Assembly (NCBI GenBank): GCA_014529385.2
Contig: CM043964.1
Span: 101,822,087 to 101,884,086 of the forward strand
Direction of reading: 5' to 3'
Source: Adiantum capillus-veneris
Taxonomy: Eukaryota > Streptophyta > Polypodiopsida > Polypodiales > Pteridaceae
Length of the DNA: 62,000 bases
Shown: positions 57,490 to 62,000 of the stretch, piece by piece
Numbering within the stretch: the stretch's first letter is position 1
Layout: each line of letters starts with the position of its first letter
Notes under the pieces: generated by a model
Told to the model about the DNA's origin: nothing
Database searches by the model: none
Seen by the model: the letters and a program-made list of their open reading frames with translations, nothing else
Translations under genes and position numbers: made by a program

Positions 57490-58195
57490 AGCCCCACCCT
57501 TATGGGGTTTTGCCATTACTGTTGGAAATTTTATTGCCTACAATTGATATTCTGTACAAAATATTTTGATATCAATGATAACTAATTTGGTGCAAATAGT
57601 TCATTTCGTTGGTTTCTTTTTTAAGGATTTTTGGGGATTGGCTATAAAAAGGAGTGCCAATGTTATGCTTTGAATATGGTATGGTTTTTGTATGCTCAAA
57701 AGAACATAGTGCTATCATACCACACTCTTGTCATCCCCTTGCTTCATAAAACTGTAAATAGCTCAACCCGATTTCTCAAAGTTGCCCATCCACACTGACA
57801 ATGAGAAATAGGGGTAGAAATATCGCTAAGGATACACGTCCCTCTTCTTCACTTCTTGTGAGAAAGAAGAAGCAAAAAACGAGAGAGAAAGTCCCATGAG
57901 CAGAAGACCATAGAGGAAGAAATGGTAGAGAAGGAAGTAGAAGAGAAGGTAGAGGCAGCAGACTGTGAGCCCGTTTTCTTACCTTAAGCAACTCCCACCA
58001 TGGTTGGCAGAGTATTTAAGCCCTTCAGGGGTAGGGTTAGAAGATGGCTACTTTCAACCCAATGAAATTTGACTAACCATGCAGAGACAAATCCAAGGGC
58101 TACCATAATTGTGGGTGAAATTGAAAGATTATATTGGGAGTTACACGAAAGTTGGATCCAGTGAAATCATAATAGTGGAAGCCTTTGGATCAAAT
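57490..58195 (+). repeat. Direct repeat DR4, copy 2
   Basis: Partner of 55650-56368, with the same TATA-like word (GGCTATAAAAAGG at about 57642) and the short frame MVGRVFKPFRGRVRRWLLST near 58001, which ends at a TGA soon after. Confidence 0.8.
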
Positions 58196-58389
58196 TATTT
58201 GTATTTACTTAGTTTAGAATCAAAAGTTTTAATTTTACAAGGGATGTATAGGTATACAAAAATGTTAGTACTCAAGAAGAGATTTTGTATATTCTCTACA
58301 AAAAGCTATGTGCTCAAATGTTCCTAAACTTTACTAGGAATCTTAAGGCTCTTCCTTGGAGTGGCCTCTTGTGTCCTCCTTGGGAACTT

Positions 58390-58912
58390 TTTTCAGAGTG
58401 TTGGGCTCCTTCTTCTTCTACTCCTTTGCCTCTTAATATTCCTTGTTTTGATCCTCCTTAGCCTCTTTGTTCTTCTCCTCTTTGGAATTTGGCTCCTTCT
58501 ATTGAACCTTTAACTCTTCTTCCTTCTTCTTCTTCTCCTCCTTAGCCTTTGCCTCTTTCTTTTTCTCCCCCTTAAAATTTGTCTCCTTCTTCTCCTCCTC
58601 CTTAGGCTTTGACTCCTCCTTGCCTTGTGTTTGTGCTCTTCTTGGGATCTTTCTAGGGGTAATAGGGTCCTTCTCCTACTTCTCTACCTTGGGAGTCACA
58701 TGATCCTCATCTACCTTGGGAGTAACAGGATCCTTCTCTACCTTGGGAGTCACAAAATCTTCCTCTACCTTGACTTCACATAATCCCCATTCTCTTCCTC
58801 CCCTTTTTACTTTTGTTGTGTTGGTTTTCCTTGGTGTATATGTTGTGCCTAAACTCTTTCTTTGGCTTCTTTTCCAAACATTTGTTTTTGATGTTTGTGT
58901 AGGTAGTGGCAT
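58390..58912 (-). pseudogene. K/E-rich protein remnant with 9-residue repeats
   Basis: On the minus strand, 58912-58676 reads a Lys/Thr/Arg-rich start (MPLPTQTSKTNVWKRSQRKS) and then three 27-bp repeats giving [VE]-E-K-D-P-V-T-P-K-type units (about 58680-58768). Beyond a stop, 58670-58390 stays strongly Lys/Glu-rich (EESKPKEEEKKETNFKGEK), with further stops. It looks like the tail of a charged, low-complexity protein. No family can be assigned and composition alone could produce it. Confidence 0.35.
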
Positions 58913-61619
58913 TTATACACTGACTATATATCTAACCAACTTGGTCCTGACCATCAAACATACTTGTTAGAGTAGAAACCCCTATTGATCATGCTAAGAA
59001 TAATGTATGTGTTATATCTCAACAAGAATTTAAATATAGACACGTTCTTTTAACTAACAAGTATATAAATATGGTCACATGCTTATCCTAATGGCTTTTA
59101 TTTTGGGTTGCAAAAGGTGTAATCAACCAATGTCCATCCACACTCTCTATCCAAAGGAGAAAGATTCCTATTGCAAGGGGGGCTACACAAAGAGATAAAA
59201 AACAATGAGACACTACTTCACTTTATAAACCAATATCTCACTTTACAACCTTACAACACCATACCTTCACCTTTGTTGGGGAGAAGCTTTGCTCATGCTA
59301 TCCTAGTAGTGAGAAACTTCTCTAGGCATGTTATGTATTGGATGCATGTGTGAAAAGGCTCCCTTTGGTCTATGTGAAGAGCAAACCTCTCATACATTTG
59401 AAGAGTCAAGGGTCAAGTCCATGTGTTGTTCCCTGATTCCCTCTAGCCTAAATCAAGGGGAGGTAGATGCCACTCTTTGGCTATATAAGACACTCATTGT
59501 AAGCTTCTTCTAAGATAATTAACCAAGTTTTTTGCATAATATCTCTTGCTTAAGTGTAGTTTGTGATTAGTCTCTCTAATTATGAGATTAATCCATGAAC
59601 GCTTCTCTTTAGTATCCACCCTAAACCTTTCAATATTTTGGATGTCCATATAATCCATGAGCTTTGTTATGGGTGGATATTCAAGACATTGCTCACTTTG
59701 TCTCTACAAGCATTGATGAAGCTCTATTTACAAAGCTCCAAAGCATATGTAGACAAAACCTAACTATAGGAAAAAAGTATAAAAAGTGGGACCATAGTAC
59801 ACTTACAACCTAGCCATTACATGGTGCCCCTCAAGACAGTTCAATATGAAGCACGCCTTATCCACTGATGTCAATTTCTATTAGGCTCCACTATGACTTA
59901 TGACAAGAGCAAAGGAGCTTTTGAAAAGCCTCAAAGATTAAACCCTCAAACTTAATTAAGATTTTCAATAAAAGCATACCTCTCTTGAAAAGGGTAGAAG
60001 AGAAGCTCATGTCTCAAAATGTATATTGGATAGCCAAATTATTTAGTTCATTGACTGATGTTTCACTTCTCAAATAGTGGAGATGATTGGATCAACCACC
60101 TCCACTTTTTGCCGTGGAAAACTAACTCATAGGACCATGCATATATAATATAAAAATAGATACAAAGATCAATTGTTAACTGTCAAAAAGATTCCTCAAT
60201 ACAAGGACTTGGTGGGGTGAAGGAAAACCTTAAATATTCTAAGATAATAAATTTACTGATCTATTTCTTCTAGTCTATAAGAATGTTAACACTCATGATC
60301 ATATAGTTTTTCCTTTGTATAAGGTCATCATTTAAAAAGACAATCACCTTGTGAGAGTGGTTTGTGTCTCAAGACCCATCAATCAACACCTATCACATCT
60401 CAAAAAGAGACGGAACCAAGACCAAATTGTCAATCCTGGGAAGCAAGTGACTCGAATAGGGCATGGAGGCATGCAAAGAGGTTGGCAATCTCATCTGAAC
60501 ATACGACACTCCACTTTGACATGCAATGCACATTCTATCTAGTGGATACCCGAATTCCTTCCTCTAATCCTTTCACACATCCACATGCAAATCCACAAGC
60601 ACATCAACTTCAGAAATGACATTGAACTCAATAGACAACTTCCTTAGGTTGTACGTAATATAACTGGGTCATTAGACTCACAATTTGACCATGTGGAAAA
60701 AGCACAATTTTCTCTAGCAGTTACATGTTGTCAAATCAAATTTTGAAATTGTCTACTAGGTTCTCCTAAGTGTTGAAAACCTTGTGTAATCAATGAAATC
60801 ACAATATGACACTCAGATAGTGAGATATGTCACCTAAAAGGTTGTAAAAGTGGAAGCTCGGTTCTTGCAAAGTGCTTGCAATTCAGGTATCCACATGTGT
60901 GTGAAGCATATAGTGTGTGTGAAGGGGGATACAAAGGCAAAGGAGAAGGAGGGAAACAAGTAGAGGGAGAGGGGAACAAGGAGGAGAGGCTCTTGGTCTC
61001 CCAATCTCTCTCTCACACACTCTCATCAGGGAGCTGTGTGTGTGTGCAAGAGAAAAGACGCTCAAAAAAGATTATTTTTCACTCTCAACCTCAACCTCAA
61101 TGGACAAGAAAATACCAAGGGCATCTAGGGCATGAGGGTAAGAAGTCACCAAGGGAGGCGGAGTTCTTTTATGGCATGAAGAGAGGTAAATCTTGCTCAT
61201 ATTTTGGAGATGCAAAGACATCAAGGTGCAGAGAATTTAAGCAAGATTGCATGTACAAAGAAGCAAAAAGGGTTGAAGAGTAATTTTCATGGCAAAGGTG
61301 CAAAAAGGCTAAGTAATTGGGGACATATTGGCTATTAACTTCCTTGGATCTAAAAATTGAAATCAAATAAAGAGTTCTATGAGTTCAAAGACTTCAAGAA
61401 AAGAAGAGTCAACTCGTGACAACAAATGAATGATTTCCATTGCGTGAAGCTTGATCCAATCCACGTTCATTGAGAGGCTTGAGTGCATGTAGCTATGAGG
61501 AATTGGAGCTAATGATTTTACCTAGAGTTTTTGATCATCTAGGTGATTGTAAGAGATCGATTAGACCAAATCATGTACATTTTATTCCAGTTCTTATGAT
61601 ATACTGTTCATGTTGGGCT
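58913..61619. other. No recognisable gene (2.7 kb)
   Basis: Short frames on both strands only. A 135-codon plus-strand frame (60876-61283) is low-complexity at its N-terminus and has no recognised domain. No tandem repeats beyond short GT/CT tracts near 61010-61045. Confidence 0.5.
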
Positions 61620-61848
61620 TGTTACCATATACATGTGGTAGTGATGTGTGTGAACACACTAGGACCGCCGGGGCATTTTTTCCCTCTTTAGGAGGTTTTT
61701 TCCCCCGAGCATTATATATATACGCCCATCACTCTAGGGCTATCCATATTTCCATTGCACACTAAGTTATACACTCTCTATTGTGTGCCTTGAGCTTCCT
61801 TCGTCTTCTCCGAGATGTGTGTGTTTCTCTGCAACCCTAATTCCAACA
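61620..61848 (+). repeat. Second copia 5' LTR (229 bp)
   Basis: TGTTACC...CCAACA ends. About ten differences from the 51912-52138 LTR by eye, plus a small indel. Confidence 0.9.
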
Positions 61849-61850
61849 AT

Positions 61851-61862
61851 TGGTATTAGAGC
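61851..61862 (+). promoter_or_regulatory. Second copia primer binding site
   Basis: TGGTATTAGAGC has one mismatch (C to T) to the tRNA-iMet site TGGTATCAGAGC. Confidence 0.85.
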
Positions 61863-62000
61863 AGGTCATGTCCTCCCGGGCTTAGTCGTTAGCTGCTCCA
61901 GTACACGCCTGCTCACTTTCTTCGATTTCAGTGAGCTTTGGCAAGCGTTTATAGGTCAAAAAATATTTCGGAAAATCTTGAGTCTGCTCAGATTTTTGAT

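Larger units (their letters stand above)
61620..62000 (+). mobile_element. 5' end of a second copia element of the same family, cut by the window edge
   Basis: The 229-bp LTR (61620-61848) is the reverse-orientation counterpart of the copia LTRs at 46964 and 51912. It is followed by a primer site and a leader that matches the leader of the first element (CGCCTGCTCACTTTCTTCGA, GTGAGCTTTGGCAAGCG). The element is on the plus strand. Its coding region lies outside the window, so its integrity is unknown. Confidence 0.9.

Noticed and set aside
60876-61283. 135-residue plus-strand frame
   Set aside because: Low-complexity Gly/Lys/Glu start in a purine-rich stretch; no domain recognised.

Overview
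The window is nuclear DNA of a land plant. The evidence is LTR retrotransposons primed by initiator tRNA-Met, fragments of plant-type pentatricopeptide-repeat (PPR) genes, an intron-containing elongator tRNA-Met gene of plant type, GT-AG introns and abundant (CT)n/(CA)n microsatellites. No chloroplast, mitochondrial or bacterial gene set is visible. The PPR wording, the mix of transposons and a Penelope-like reverse transcriptase make a non-seed plant (fern or lycophyte) my first guess, but that is inference only.

Layout. 1-7.2 kb: microsatellite, tandem duplications and a decayed retroelement with a Penelope-like reverse transcriptase, bracketed by a 0.48-kb direct repeat. 7.7-9.3 kb: minus-strand remnant of a TNP2/CACTA-like transposase gene with one recognisable intron. 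9.4-13.1 kb: PPR fragments, (CT)n duplications and a 63-bp tandem repeat. 14.58 kb: intact tRNA-Met(CAT) gene. 16.56-25.53 kb: complete Ty3/gypsy chromovirus (element 1, minus strand), ATGGT target duplication, full domain set but several stops. 26.80-38.38 kb: an older chromovirus (element 2) with 123-bp LTRs, split by a younger Tat-like gypsy element (element 3, 27.14-33.96 kb) that has lost protease and reverse transcriptase. 39-46 kb: an unrecognised minus-strand gene remnant; a transposase-like gene with ~78-nt introns, itself split by a 1.3-kb TTAA-flanked DNA element; a histone H3-like reading frame with a long N-terminal extension; and a 209-bp near-perfect palindrome. 46.6-55.05 kb: two unrecognised minus-strand genes. 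Gene A (53.68-55.05 kb) is apparently intact with three exons. Gene B is broken in its last exon by a nearly complete Ty1/copia element (46.96-52.14 kb, TSD TGCGC). 55-58.9 kb: tandem repeats, a 0.7-kb direct-repeat pair and a short K/E-rich remnant. 58.9-61.6 kb: no gene seen. 61.62 kb to the edge: the 5' LTR, primer binding site and leader of a second copy of the same copia family in plus orientation.

The region is a retrotransposon graveyard with at least three levels of layering. Boundaries of five insertions can be fixed from TSDs. In two cases (copia into gene B; TTAA element into the transposase-like gene) removing the insert and one target copy restores an uninterrupted local reading frame, so the interrupted sequences were coding when hit. 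Nearly all stops in the gypsy elements are C-to-T or G-to-A changes, as expected from deamination of methylated cytosine in silenced DNA. Candidates for something new are the H3-like frame with an acidic tail, genes A and B, the RT-less fused element and the TTAA element.
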